Assembly: GCF_003730135.1 (NCBI RefSeq)
Contig: NZ_RJVO01000005.1
Coordinates: 124,001-188,000 of the forward strand
Source: Stagnimonas aquatica
GTDB lineage: Bacteria > Pseudomonadota > Gammaproteobacteria > Nevskiales > Nevskiaceae
Direction: 5' to 3'
DNA: 64,000 nt
The notes under the pieces were generated by a model, which searched no databases, was not told the origin of the DNA, and saw nothing but the letters and a program-made list of their open reading frames with translations. The position numbers and the translations under genes are program-made. The first letter of the stretch is position 1. Each line of letters opens with the position of its first letter. Of the stretch, positions 35,459 through 43,816 are shown piece after piece.

Positions 35459-36858
35459 TTTCGCGCCGCCATCTGCTGTCCCGACTCGGCTGGGGCTCCG
35501 CCGCCCTCGCCGCCAGCGGCCTCGCCCGCGCCGCCGACCCCCCCGCGCATCCGCACACTTCGATCCCTAAGGCCGACGAGCCGGCATCGGCGCCGCTTCC
35601 GCCAAGCAGGCCCGACGGCAGCTACACCCCGGTACGCACGCTCAACGGCTGGACACTGCCTTACAAGCTGGTCAACGGCGTCAAGGAGTTCCACCTGGTC
35701 GCCGAGGAGGTCGAGCACGAGTTCGCGCCCGGCTCGGTGGCCAAGTGCTGGGGCTACAACGGCAGCACGCCCGGCCCGACCATCGAGGCGGTGGAAGGTG
35801 ACCGCGTGCGTATCTACGTCACCAACCGCCTGGGTGAGCCGACCACCGTGCACTGGCACGGCATCCTGCTGCCCAGCGGCATGGACGGGGTCGGCGGCCT
35901 GAGCCAGCGGCACATCCAGCCGGGCGAGACCTACGTCTACGAGTTCAGCCTGCGCCAGCACGGCAGCCATATGTACCACCCGCATGCCGACGAGATGACC
36001 CAGATCGCGATGGGCATGATGGGCCTGTTCATCGTCCACCCGCGCCAGCGCGAAGCGATTGACCGCGACTACGCCTTCCTCATGCACAACTGGGCGCTGC
36101 ATCCGGGCACCTCGCGGCCCGACCCCTCGGTGATGCAGAACTTCGACCTCTGGACCTTCAATTCCAAGACCTTCCCCGCCATCGAGCCGCTGGTGGCGCG
36201 CAGTGGCGAGCGGGTGCGCGTCCGCGTCGGCAATCTGTCGATGTGGAACCACCCCATCCACATGCACGGGGTGCGCTTCGAGGTGACCGGCGGCGATGGC
36301 GGCCGCTGGCCGCGCGCGCAGTGGCGGCGCGAGGTGACCGAGATCGTTGGCGTCGGCCAGGTCCGCGATCTGGAGTTCGTCGCCGTGCCCGGCGACTGGG
36401 CGCTGCACTGCCACATGTCGCACCACACCATGGGGCCGATGGGGCACGAAATTCCCAATGCCATCGGCGTCGATCAGTCGGGCGTCGAGGACGAGATCCG
36501 CAAGCTGCTGCCCGGCTACATGGCGATGGGCAAGGACGGCATGTCCGAACACGGCGGCCACGTCGCGATGGGCATGCTGCCGGGCCCGGACAACACCCTG
36601 CCGATGATGACCGGCGAAGGCCCGCTGGGGCCGCTGGAAATGGGCGGCATGTTCACCCTCATCAAGGTGCGCGACGACCTCGCGCCGGGCGACTACCGCG
36701 ATCCGGGCTGGTACCGCAGTCCGGCCAGGGAGCAGGCGCGCCGCATCTCCAGCGACCCGGATTTCGGCAGTCCGGTTCGCCGGACTGTGGCGCTGACCGC
36801 GCCGGCGGAGGTCCTGCAAGCGGATCCGCACGCCGCGCACCGTCGACACGGAGGCTAG
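35455..36858 (+). CDS. Multicopper oxidase (periplasmic copper oxidase)
   Basis: This 467-residue cupredoxin-fold oxidase probably oxidises Cu(I) in the periplasm and protects against copper. The N-terminus MISRRHLLSRLGWGSAALA carries a twin-arginine motif, suggesting Tat export of the folded, copper-loaded enzyme. Copper-ligand motifs are all present: HWHG, HMYHPH, HPIHMHG and HCHMSHH. Extra Met and His residues follow (MGPMGH, MAMGKDGMSEHGGHVAMGM), as in copper-tolerance oxidases. The upstream frame is open but the Tat signal and ATGA overlap with the TolC-like gene fix the start. Confidence 0.92.
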   Translation: MISRRHLLSRLGWGSAALAASGLARAADPPAHPHTSIPKADEPASAPLPPSRPDGSYTPVRTLNGWTLPYKLVNGVKEFHLVAEEVEHEFAPGSVAKCWGYNGSTPGPTIEAVEGDRVRIYVTNRLGEPTTVHWHGILLPSGMDGVGGLSQRHIQPGETYVYEFSLRQHGSHMYHPHADEMTQIAMGMMGLFIVHPRQREAIDRDYAFLMHNWALHPGTSRPDPSVMQNFDLWTFNSKTFPAIEPLVARSGERVRVRVGNLSMWNHPIHMHGVRFEVTGGDGGRWPRAQWRREVTEIVGVGQVRDLEFVAVPGDWALHCHMSHHTMGPMGHEIPNAIGVDQSGVEDEIRKLLPGYMAMGKDGMSEHGGHVAMGMLPGPDNTLPMMTGEGPLGPLEMGGMFTLIKVRDDLAPGDYRDPGWYRSPAREQARRISSDPDFGSPVRRTVALTAPAEVLQADPHAAHRRHGG

Positions 36859-37166
36859 GCCGCCGCTTCGCCGCAAGCAGATCCCGGCTGGTCGCCACGG
36901 CGTTGCGGCGGCGAGCCGGGACCGAGACGCCGCCGGCCAGCGGCGCAGCCTGATTGCATCCCAGGCGCTGCCCAGGCGCAGGTTGATCGCAGCCGGCACA
37001 AGAACCGAGCGGCTACCGGGGAAAGAATCGGTTTGTGGTTTATTTAATGCACCTAATTTGCATTTAGATTTGTGAATCACTACCGTATTTCCGCCCCGCC
37101 CTACCGCTGACCGTCGAGACCGTCGGCCGTGGGTCAGCCGTGCCACCACCCCACCCGCCGACATCC
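36859..37166. other. Intergenic region before the heme operon
   Basis: About 300 bp without a gene. The first half is GC-rich. From 37020 to 37085 there is a marked AT-rich patch, unusual for this genome, holding a Fur-like palindrome and presumably the promoter of the heme genes. No clear terminator for the copper operon is seen. Confidence 0.5.
37046..37064 (+). promoter_or_regulatory. Fur-box-like palindrome upstream of hugZ
   Basis: The 19-bp site has AATGCA and TGCATT as outer inverted arms around CCTAATT. It matches the classical 19-bp gammaproteobacterial Fur consensus at 12 positions by my alignment. It lies in the AT-rich patch about 100 bp before a heme-acquisition operon, as expected for iron control. 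Confidence 0.5.
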
Positions 37167-37904
37167 ATGAGCAGCTCCGCCGAATCCGCCCCGCTTGCCC
37201 GCGCCCTCTACGCCCGTTGCACCGAGGGCGTGCTGTCCACCATCTCGCTGGACGTGCCCGGCTACCCCTTCGGCTCGATCACCCCCTACGCCAGCGACGC
37301 CCAGGGCCGGCCGGTGATCCTGATCAGCGACATCGCCCAGCACACCAGGAACATCCTCGCCGACAGTCGCGTCTCGCTGACCCTGGCCGAGGGCGGCGAC
37401 GATGCCCAGGCCGCCGGCCGCGTCACCATCCTCGGCGACGCCCGGCCGGTGCCGGCCGAGGAACTGGAGATCGCCCAGGCCCGCTACGAGCGTCGCTATC
37501 CGCAGTCGCGCGCCTACCACGCGCAGCACGACTTCCGCTTCTTCCGCATCGAGCCGGTGCGGGTGCGCTACATCGGTGGCTTCGGCCGCATCCACTGGAT
37601 CAGCGCCGAGACCTTCTGCCGCGCCAATCCCTTCGCCGGTCGTGGCGAGGACGGCATGGCCGCGCACATGAACGCCGACCATGTCGAGGCAATGCGCGAC
37701 TACTGCCGCCTCCACGGCTTCCCGCTGGCCGGCGACGAGCAGCCGCAGATCGCCGGCATCGACGCCGAAGGTTTCGAGCTGCGTATCGGCAAGCGCCTGC
37801 TGCGCATCGGCTTCGATACCCCGGTGGAAACCGCCACCGAAGTGCGGATGGCCCTGGTCGCCCTCGCCAAGCGTGCCCGCGAGACCGTCGGCGCGGGTGC
37901 ATGA
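37167..37904 (+). CDS. hugZ: HugZ-family heme-utilisation protein
   Basis: This protein of about 245 residues belongs to the HugZ/pyridoxamine-oxidase-like split-barrel family, known to bind or degrade heme. The N-terminal split barrel runs from ARALYARCTEGVLSTISLD to VRVRYIGGFGRIHWI. The C-terminal DUF2470-like part has MAAHMNADHVEAMRDYC, with heme-contacting histidines expected here. I use the ATG at 37167; an ATG at 37140 adds nine Pro-rich residues and is possible. It overlaps the next small gene by ATGA and precedes a TonB receptor and HmuY-like protein, a coherent heme-uptake operon. Confidence 0.88.
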   Translation: MSSSAESAPLARALYARCTEGVLSTISLDVPGYPFGSITPYASDAQGRPVILISDIAQHTRNILADSRVSLTLAEGGDDAQAAGRVTILGDARPVPAEELEIAQARYERRYPQSRAYHAQHDFRFFRIEPVRVRYIGGFGRIHWISAETFCRANPFAGRGEDGMAAHMNADHVEAMRDYCRLHGFPLAGDEQPQIAGIDAEGFELRIGKRLLRIGFDTPVETATEVRMALVALAKRARETVGAGA

Positions 37905-38047
37905 AAGCCCCCGCCTTGCGCCGCCCCAGCCGCGAGGATCTGCGCCGCCTGGCGCAGCTCGGCTTCTGGTTTTTTCTGATCAAGGGCCTGCTCTGGCTGA
38001 CCGTGCCACTGGCACTGGCCTGGTGGATGAACAGCGATGCGATTTAG
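37901..38047 (+). CDS. 48-residue single-pass membrane protein in the heme operon
   Basis: This small gene starts at ATG 37901, overlapping the hugZ stop (ATGA), and its end overlaps the start of the TonB receptor (38037) by 11 bp. The product has a basic N-terminus (MKAPALRRPSREDLRRLAQ) and one hydrophobic segment (GFWFFLIKGLLWLTVPLALAW), then ends WMNSDAI. Membrane insertion with the N-terminus inside is predicted by the positive charges. The exact overlap on both sides is strong evidence of translation. Function is unknown; it may assist heme transport or HugZ. Confidence 0.72.
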   Translation: MKAPALRRPSREDLRRLAQLGFWFFLIKGLLWLTVPLALAWWMNSDAI

Positions 38048-40007
38048 CCATGCTTCCTGCCTGCTGCTGGCCCTCTGCTCCGCCGCCTCGGCGCAAACGG
38101 GGAGCGACCGCGAGGCGATTCCGGTGCAGGCCCTGGCGCCGGAGGCCGCCGCGCCCGCCGATCCTGGCGAGCGCAGGGTCCACAGCGTCGAGCTGGACCC
38201 GGTGGTGGTCACCGGCACCCGCACCGAGCAGCCGCTCAGCCGCAGCCCGGTGGAAGTGCAACTGATCGGCGCCCGGCAGATCGCCAACAGCGGCGCCCGC
38301 GATCTGGCCGAGTTGCTGGAGCGCGAGGGTGGCGTCTACGTCAGCCGGGTCGCCGGCCGTGGCACCAGCATCGAGATCCAGGGCCTGGCCTCGGACCAGA
38401 TCCTGGTGCTGGTCGACGGCCGGCGGATGATCGGCCGCATCAACGGCGCCATCGACCTCAGCCGCCTGCAGCTGGACGCCATCGAGCGGGTGGAGATCGT
38501 CAAGGGCCCGTCCTCCGCGCTCTACGGCGCCGACGCCATGGGTGGCGTGGTCAACATCATCACCCGCCGCGACGGCCGCCCCGGCGGCACGCTGAGCGCG
38601 CGCATCGACAGCGGCGAGAACCGTGAGCTGCTCGGCAACGCTGGCTGGACGCTGGGCGCGCTGCGCGGCCACAGCAATGCCGGCTACTTCAAGATCGCGC
38701 CCTACGACCTCGACGAATCCACCGCCAGCACCGATGGCATCGAGGGCGAAACCCGCTTCGCCGGCAGCGAGGCGGACTGGCAGTTCAGCGAGCGCGCCAG
38801 CCTCGGCCTGAGCGGGAGCTGGGCGCTGGACGACAGCCACCGCATCGACGCCGGCACCGGCGGCCGGGTCTACGACACCCGCAAACGCGTCGAGGACATC
38901 CGCACCGGCCTGGCGCCGCGCTACGACTTCGGCGCCGGACGACAACTGGCGCTGGACCTCTACTACAACCGCTACTTCGACCAGTTCCTCCAACAGCAGC
39001 GCGGCGGCGACGGCAGCAACGATCTTGACGAGGAAACCCTCAACCAGCTTGGCTCGCTGGGCGCGCAGTACGACCACCGCCTGGGCGCGCACGGCTTCAG
39101 CCTGGGTGCGGAGACCTCGCTGGAACAGCTCGACGCCGACCGTCTCGCCCAGAAAGGCGAGCGCGACCGCCAGTCGCTGTACCTACAGGACGACTGGCGC
39201 TACTCGGAAACCCTGCGCCTGGTGCCCGGCCTGCGCTACGACCGCGACTCGCAGTTCGGCTCGCAGCTCTCGCCCAAGCTGGCGCTGCGCTGGGACTTCG
39301 CGTCGGACTGGTTCCTGCGCGCCGGCTACGGGCGCGGCTACCGCGCGCCGGACTTCAAGCAACTGCTGCTGCGCTTCAGCAATGCCGCAGTCGGCTACCG
39401 CGTCGACGGCAATCCCGATCTGCAACCGGAGCGCAGCAGCGGCTACAACCTGGGGCTCACCTGGCTGCCCAGCGCCCGCCTCAACCTGAGCCTGTCTGCC
39501 TATCACAACCGGGTCAGCGACCTGATCGACGTGGTGCAGACCGAGAGCGGCCCACCCATCGTCTTCAGCTACGTCAACGTCGCCCGCGCGACGCTCAACG
39601 GTCTCGACCTGCAAGGCCGCTGGCGGCCCTGGCAGCCGCTGGAGCTGCAACTCGGCTACGGCTACCTGCGCAGCCGCGACGAGGACAGCGGCGAGGCACT
39701 GAGCGGCCGCGCCCGCCACCGCGCCAACGCCGCCCTGCGCTACGAACGCGCGAGCAGCGCCTGGCAGTTGCGCGGCGTCTGGATCGGCAAGCGGGTATTC
39801 GGCGTCGAGCTGGACACCGGCGGCGCGCCCACCGGCGCCGGTGTCGCCAGCGACTACGCCCTGTTCGATGCCCGCGCCGAACTCAAGGCCTGGGAGCACT
39901 GGCGGCTCGCCGTCGGCGTCGAGAACCTGCTGGACGAGGGCGATGTGCGCTTCCTGCCCATCGCGCCGCGCAACGCCTATCTGGAACTCCGCTGGAGTTT
40001 TGAATGA
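38037..40007 (+). CDS. TonB-dependent heme/siderophore receptor
   Basis: This 656-residue outer-membrane receptor has a signal peptide ending SAASAQ and a TonB-box-like LDPVVVTGTRTEQ. The plug domain (about 55-170) has QILVLVDGRRMIGRINGAID and IERVEIVKGPSSALYGADAM. The 22-strand barrel ends LELRWSF-E, with the usual C-terminal aromatic pattern. Position between hugZ and hmuY-like genes makes heme the probable substrate. The stop overlaps the HmuY gene start by ATGA. Confidence 0.92.
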   Translation: MRFSHASCLLLALCSAASAQTGSDREAIPVQALAPEAAAPADPGERRVHSVELDPVVVTGTRTEQPLSRSPVEVQLIGARQIANSGARDLAELLEREGGVYVSRVAGRGTSIEIQGLASDQILVLVDGRRMIGRINGAIDLSRLQLDAIERVEIVKGPSSALYGADAMGGVVNIITRRDGRPGGTLSARIDSGENRELLGNAGWTLGALRGHSNAGYFKIAPYDLDESTASTDGIEGETRFAGSEADWQFSERASLGLSGSWALDDSHRIDAGTGGRVYDTRKRVEDIRTGLAPRYDFGAGRQLALDLYYNRYFDQFLQQQRGGDGSNDLDEETLNQLGSLGAQYDHRLGAHGFSLGAETSLEQLDADRLAQKGERDRQSLYLQDDWRYSETLRLVPGLRYDRDSQFGSQLSPKLALRWDFASDWFLRAGYGRGYRAPDFKQLLLRFSNAAVGYRVDGNPDLQPERSSGYNLGLTWLPSARLNLSLSAYHNRVSDLIDVVQTESGPPIVFSYVNVARATLNGLDLQGRWRPWQPLELQLGYGYLRSRDEDSGEALSGRARHRANAALRYERASSAWQLRGVWIGKRVFGVELDTGGAPTGAGVASDYALFDARAELKAWEHWRLAVGVENLLDEGDVRFLPIAPRNAYLELRWSFE

Positions 40008-41374
40008 AACACACCCCCGCCTCCCTGCTCTCCGCCCTGAGCCTCTTGCTGGTCGCCTGCGCCGGCGACATCTCGCCGGACAAGACCGTCGAGGAGCCGG
40101 AAACCCCGGCCGAGGCCCTGCCCGGTCCGGGCGGCCCGCAAGTGGTCTTCAGCAAGACCGACAGCGGGCTCTACCACGCCAGCGTCGATGCCAGCGGCAG
40201 CGACTGGATCTACATCGACCTCGACAGCCAGACCCAGGTGTTTCCGGCCAGTCCCGAGGCCAGCGACGAATGGGACCTCGCCCACCGGGGGCCGGAGATC
40301 AAGCTCAACGGCGGCGTCTCCGGCACACCGCCCGGTGGCCAGGCGGTGATCGTCTACGGCGACAAGAGCGCCGAGGGCAGCCGCTATCCCTTCGACAGCG
40401 TCAGCGCCGCGCCGACCACCACGGCGGTGAGCTACCAGACCGACGCCAGCACCAGTGAACTGGGTGCGCTGGTCGCCCTGCTGCAGTTGTTGCAGTCCCT
40501 GGGGCTGCCGGTCACCGATCCCACGGCGGGTGTGGCCTACGCGATGAACAGCTATCCCGAAGCCGACCAGGAACCCAGCACCGCGACCGGCGCCGGCGAC
40601 TACGGCTGGTATCGCAACAGCGGCCTCGCCGCCGGCTCGGAGATCAGCGCGCGCGGCAACGTCGCCTATGTGCTGCGCACGGTCGAATGCCGCTACTACA
40701 AGCTGCGCCTGCTCGGCTACACCGGGGCTGGCGGCGCGACCGGCCATCCGCAATACGAGTTCCTGGAAATTCCCGGCAATGCCTGCGGCGGCGCCGACAG
40801 TCCGGTGGCGCCACTTGGCCGCGCGCAATTCGCCGCCAGCGGCAGCGGCTACACGGTGGCCGTCGATGCCAGCGACGAGGACGCCTGGGTGCATCTCGAC
40901 CTGGCCAACCATACGCAGGTCGTCCCCAGCAACCCTGGCAATGATCCGCTGGGCTGGGACATCGCGCTCAAGCGCAGCGATCTGAAGCTCAACAGCGGTG
41001 TGTCCGGCAGCGGCAGCGTGCTGCTGCACGACGGACTGCGCGATGACTGGGCGGCGCGCGTGCAGGCGCCGACAGTGACCGACAGCAGCTATCACAGCGA
41101 CGCCGAGGGCGCGCTTGCCTTCGTCACCTACCCCGCCGCCGAGCGCAGCGGTGACGCCGCCTGCGGCGGCATCAACGGCGATCACGGCTGGTACTACTAC
41201 TCGGGCTTCTGCAACGACGGCAAGGGCATGCACTACATCTCGCCGCGCGAGGTGGTCTATGTGCTGCGCGGCCGCGATGGCCAGTACTGGAAGCTGCGCA
41301 TGCTCGGCTACTACGACGGCAGCGGCAGCTCGGCGCATCCCTCGCTGGAGTACGCGCCGGTGGCGGCGCCCTGA
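40004..41374 (+). CDS. Lipoprotein with two tandem HmuY domains
   Basis: This 456-residue lipoprotein has a lipobox LLLVAC (Cys19) and two HmuY-like heme-binding domains. Domain 1 (about 48-255) and domain 2 (about 280-450) repeat the same order of motifs: VDAS...DWIYIDLDSQTQV and VDAS..DAWVHLDLANHTQV; IKLNGGVSG and LKLNSGVSG; YGWYRNSG and HGWYYYSG; YYKLRLLGYTG and YWKLRMLGYYDG. HmuY from Bacteroidetes binds heme at the cell surface and delivers it to its TonB receptor, HmuR. The duplicated form is unusual. Encoded directly after the receptor with 4-bp overlap. Confidence 0.85.
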   Translation: MKHTPASLLSALSLLLVACAGDISPDKTVEEPETPAEALPGPGGPQVVFSKTDSGLYHASVDASGSDWIYIDLDSQTQVFPASPEASDEWDLAHRGPEIKLNGGVSGTPPGGQAVIVYGDKSAEGSRYPFDSVSAAPTTTAVSYQTDASTSELGALVALLQLLQSLGLPVTDPTAGVAYAMNSYPEADQEPSTATGAGDYGWYRNSGLAAGSEISARGNVAYVLRTVECRYYKLRLLGYTGAGGATGHPQYEFLEIPGNACGGADSPVAPLGRAQFAASGSGYTVAVDASDEDAWVHLDLANHTQVVPSNPGNDPLGWDIALKRSDLKLNSGVSGSGSVLLHDGLRDDWAARVQAPTVTDSSYHSDAEGALAFVTYPAAERSGDAACGGINGDHGWYYYSGFCNDGKGMHYISPREVVYVLRGRDGQYWKLRMLGYYDGSGSSAHPSLEYAPVAAP

Positions 41375-41380
41375 CCGAGG

Positions 41381-42619
41381 CTAGTCCCAGGCGGCGCCGT
41401 AGCGATAGCTGAAATCGATGCCGACGATGCTGTCGCGGTAGTCGCTGTTGAGCGCGTTGGAGCCGCGTCGCTCGTAGCGGTACTCGGGCAGGATGCTGAA
41501 GCGGTAGAACGGCTGGTAGTCGGCGCCCAGGCTGAGGCGCAGCAGGTCGTCGCTTCGCGCCTCACCAAGGCTGGCAATGCCGCTGCTACCCCGGTAGTCG
41601 GACTGCACGCGCTCCAGCGCGGCGGCCAGTGCCAGCTTGACGGAATAGCGCCAGTCGGCGCTCAGGCTCAGACCCAGGTTCTCGACGTAGTTGGCGTTCA
41701 CCTCTTCCACGTAGAAAAGATCGCGATAGACCTCCGCCTTCAGCCGCGTGCGCCCGGAAAGCCGGCGGCTGTAGGCCAGCCGCCCGGTGAAGCCGGAGAA
41801 ATCCTCGACATCCGCCTGCGTGTGACGGCGCTGGGTGTAGCCGAGCTGGGCGGCGAGATCGGAGAGGCCGCTGGGCGTGTAGCCGGCGCGCAGGATCAGC
41901 GAGCGCTGCCTGTAGTCCTTCTCGCGGCCGTCGCCGGCGACCACCACGCGGTTGGGGAACTCGCCTTCCACCTGACGCAGATACAGACCCAGCGACGAAT
42001 AGCCATCGCGCCGGTACTGGCCGCCGGCTTCGACGCCGGTCTCGGTGAGGTCGTAGTCCTGCGAGCTGAGCAGGCTGGCGCGGCTGGCGTAACGGTCGGC
42101 CTTGGCGCTGGCGCTCCAGCGCGGTGTCAGGGCGTAGCGCAGCTCGGCGCTCGCGTTGTCCAGACGCACGAAACCGGGCTGGGTGTCGTCGCGGTAGGCA
42201 AAGTTCTCCAGCCGCCGCTGGCGCTCGGCCTTGAGATCGGCACGCCAGTCGGAGCCATAGGCGAGCCTGGCCTCGGCGGCCAGGCGGTAGCGCTGGTGAT
42301 CGAGCTGGCTCTGCTCGCGGTAGTCCACCTGGTCGAACTCGCCACGCAGCTCCAGGCTTTGCAGGCTGTGGCGCAGCGTCAGGCGGGCGCCGGCGCCGTA
42401 TTGGCTCAGCGCATCGCCGACCTTGCTGGCCGCACCGGCGCTGGGGGTCTCGGAGGCGCGGAAGATGTTGTCGTCATAGCGCAGCTCCGCGTGCACGGAC
42501 GGCTTCAGCTCCAGACTCAGCGCCCATGCCGGGGCGGGCGCCACCAGCAGGGCGGCAAGCACCCAGGCGCTACTGGCGCTTGGGCGCACGGAGCTAGTCC
42601 CGCTGCTCGCCGGCAACAT
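41381..42619 (-). CDS. Exopolysaccharide-associated outer-membrane beta-barrel protein (EpsL-like)
   Basis: This protein of about 412 residues has a signal peptide (SSAWVLAALLVAPAPAWA) and then many amphipathic strands with alternating aromatic and charged residues, ending IVGIDFSYRYGAAWD. It resembles barrel proteins encoded in Eps-type exopolysaccharide loci (EpsL-like), which may help secretion across the outer membrane. I use the ATG at 42619; a GTG at 42625 is in frame. The start overlaps the upstream glycosyltransferase gene by 26 bp, so it is the last gene of the cluster. It converges on the HmuY gene with 6 bp between stops. Confidence 0.78.
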   Translation of the reverse strand: MLPASSGTSSVRPSASSAWVLAALLVAPAPAWALSLELKPSVHAELRYDDNIFRASETPSAGAASKVGDALSQYGAGARLTLRHSLQSLELRGEFDQVDYREQSQLDHQRYRLAAEARLAYGSDWRADLKAERQRRLENFAYRDDTQPGFVRLDNASAELRYALTPRWSASAKADRYASRASLLSSQDYDLTETGVEAGGQYRRDGYSSLGLYLRQVEGEFPNRVVVAGDGREKDYRQRSLILRAGYTPSGLSDLAAQLGYTQRRHTQADVEDFSGFTGRLAYSRRLSGRTRLKAEVYRDLFYVEEVNANYVENLGLSLSADWRYSVKLALAAALERVQSDYRGSSGIASLGEARSDDLLRLSLGADYQPFYRFSILPEYRYERRGSNALNSDYRDSIVGIDFSYRYGAAWD

Positions 42620-43529
42620 GGCCACGCAACAGGCGGCGCGGCAGGCTCTTGAGCTGGCTCAGTTGCCAGGCATGCAACTGCTGGCGGAAGTCGCCCTCGT
42701 CGAACTGCGGGTCGCCGCGCAGCAGGCTGTGGAAGTAAGCGCCGATCAGGATCAGCCCACCGATCACATAGGGCTGCTCGCGCATGCGGAAGACGCCCGA
42801 CGCGAGCATGTACAGCGGGTGATAACCGGCAAACCAGTTGCCACGGCCCTGGCGCACGCGGCCCTTGTACACGTTCTTGTCGGAGGAACCCATGATGCGG
42901 TGGTGGATCAGCCGCGCCTCCGGATCGTGGAACGACAGCGTCTTCCAGCCCTTCATCCGGCACATGTGCCAGTCCAGCGTGTCCCAGAGGATGGTCTGGC
43001 GGAAACCGCCGATGGCCTCGAACGCCTCGCGCCGGTACATCTTGAACTGGCCGGCAACCATGTCGTCGAGCATGAACTCTTCGACATAGCCATCACCCTC
43101 GGGCCGGAACACCTTGCCCGAGCAGGCGGCGAGCTTGGGGTCTGCCTCCAGCTTGCCAAGTACCTTCTCGATGTAGCGCGGCCCGAACGACATGTCGCCG
43201 TCGAGCTTGGTGATGTAGCGCCAGTCGGGATTCTGAATCTGCGTGCGGCCGTAGTCGAAGGTCACCACCACGCCCTTGCCGACCTGGCGGAAGCCACGGT
43301 TGTCGCGCTTCACCAACCGGATCCAGGGATGCGCGGCGGCGAACTCGCGGACGATGTCCGGCGTGGCATCGGTGGAGCCGTCATCGACGACGATCACCTC
43401 CTGCGGCTGCCAGCTCTGCGCCGCCAGCGACTCCAGCGTGAGGCGCAGGTACTTCTGCTCGTCGCGCACCGGCATGATGATGACCAGCGGCACGATGCGC
43501 CGGCCGGGCTGGAGGGGCATTTCGCTCAT
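42594..43529 (-). CDS. Family 2 glycosyltransferase
   Basis: This 311-residue GT-A enzyme probably adds a sugar to the exopolysaccharide repeat unit. It starts MSEMPLQPGRRIVPLVIIMPVRDEQ-like, with VIVVDDGSTDATPDIV for nucleotide binding, the metal-binding KLDGDMSFGPRYIEK and a later LDWHMCRMKGWKTL segment. A C-terminal hydrophobic region (PYVIGGLILIGAYFHSLL) may anchor it to the membrane. I start at the ATG at 43529; an extension to 43730 would use the structured intergenic region. Confidence 0.88.
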   Translation of the reverse strand: MSEMPLQPGRRIVPLVIIMPVRDEQKYLRLTLESLAAQSWQPQEVIVVDDGSTDATPDIVREFAAAHPWIRLVKRDNRGFRQVGKGVVVTFDYGRTQIQNPDWRYITKLDGDMSFGPRYIEKVLGKLEADPKLAACSGKVFRPEGDGYVEEFMLDDMVAGQFKMYRREAFEAIGGFRQTILWDTLDWHMCRMKGWKTLSFHDPEARLIHHRIMGSSDKNVYKGRVRQGRGNWFAGYHPLYMLASGVFRMREQPYVIGGLILIGAYFHSLLRGDPQFDEGDFRQQLHAWQLSQLKSLPRRLLRGHVAGEQRD

Positions 43530-43816
43530 GCTTTGCGCTCTGAGTCGTGAAGAAACCGTAGCGAGCATGTCCGCTCGCAACGAATAGGAGCGCAGCAACC
43601 GCAGCGCACCATGCCTGCGACCCAGCGACCGCGTAGCGGCCCTTGGGTGGGAGCAGGCATGCGCAGCCGCTCCCGCACCCACGCTGCGCGACGCCGTGTC
43701 GCGGCCGCGGTGCGTGAGGATTGCGAGCACCGCATGGTGTTTGGCACGAGGGCCGCGCCGAAGGGGCGGCTTAAGCCAAACACGCGAGCGGGCAGCGCAG
43801 TAGGTTTATTCACGGC
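43530..43816. other. Structured spacer inside the exopolysaccharide cluster
   Basis: This 287-bp spacer interrupts an otherwise tightly packed operon. I see no real gene. It is rich in inverted repeats: GTGTTTGGC (43737-43745) with GCCAAACAC (43775-43783) enclosing a GC-rich inner stem; a GCGGTGC/GCACCGC pair around 43708-43734; and GGGAGC/GCTCCC-type pairs around 43635-43670. No T-tract terminator is present. It may be a repeat-element relic or an mRNA-processing or attenuation region. Confidence 0.6.

Noticed and set aside
43530-43730. N-terminal extension of the GT2 protein through the spacer
   Set aside because: The extra residues have no family similarity and the DNA is dominated by inverted repeats.
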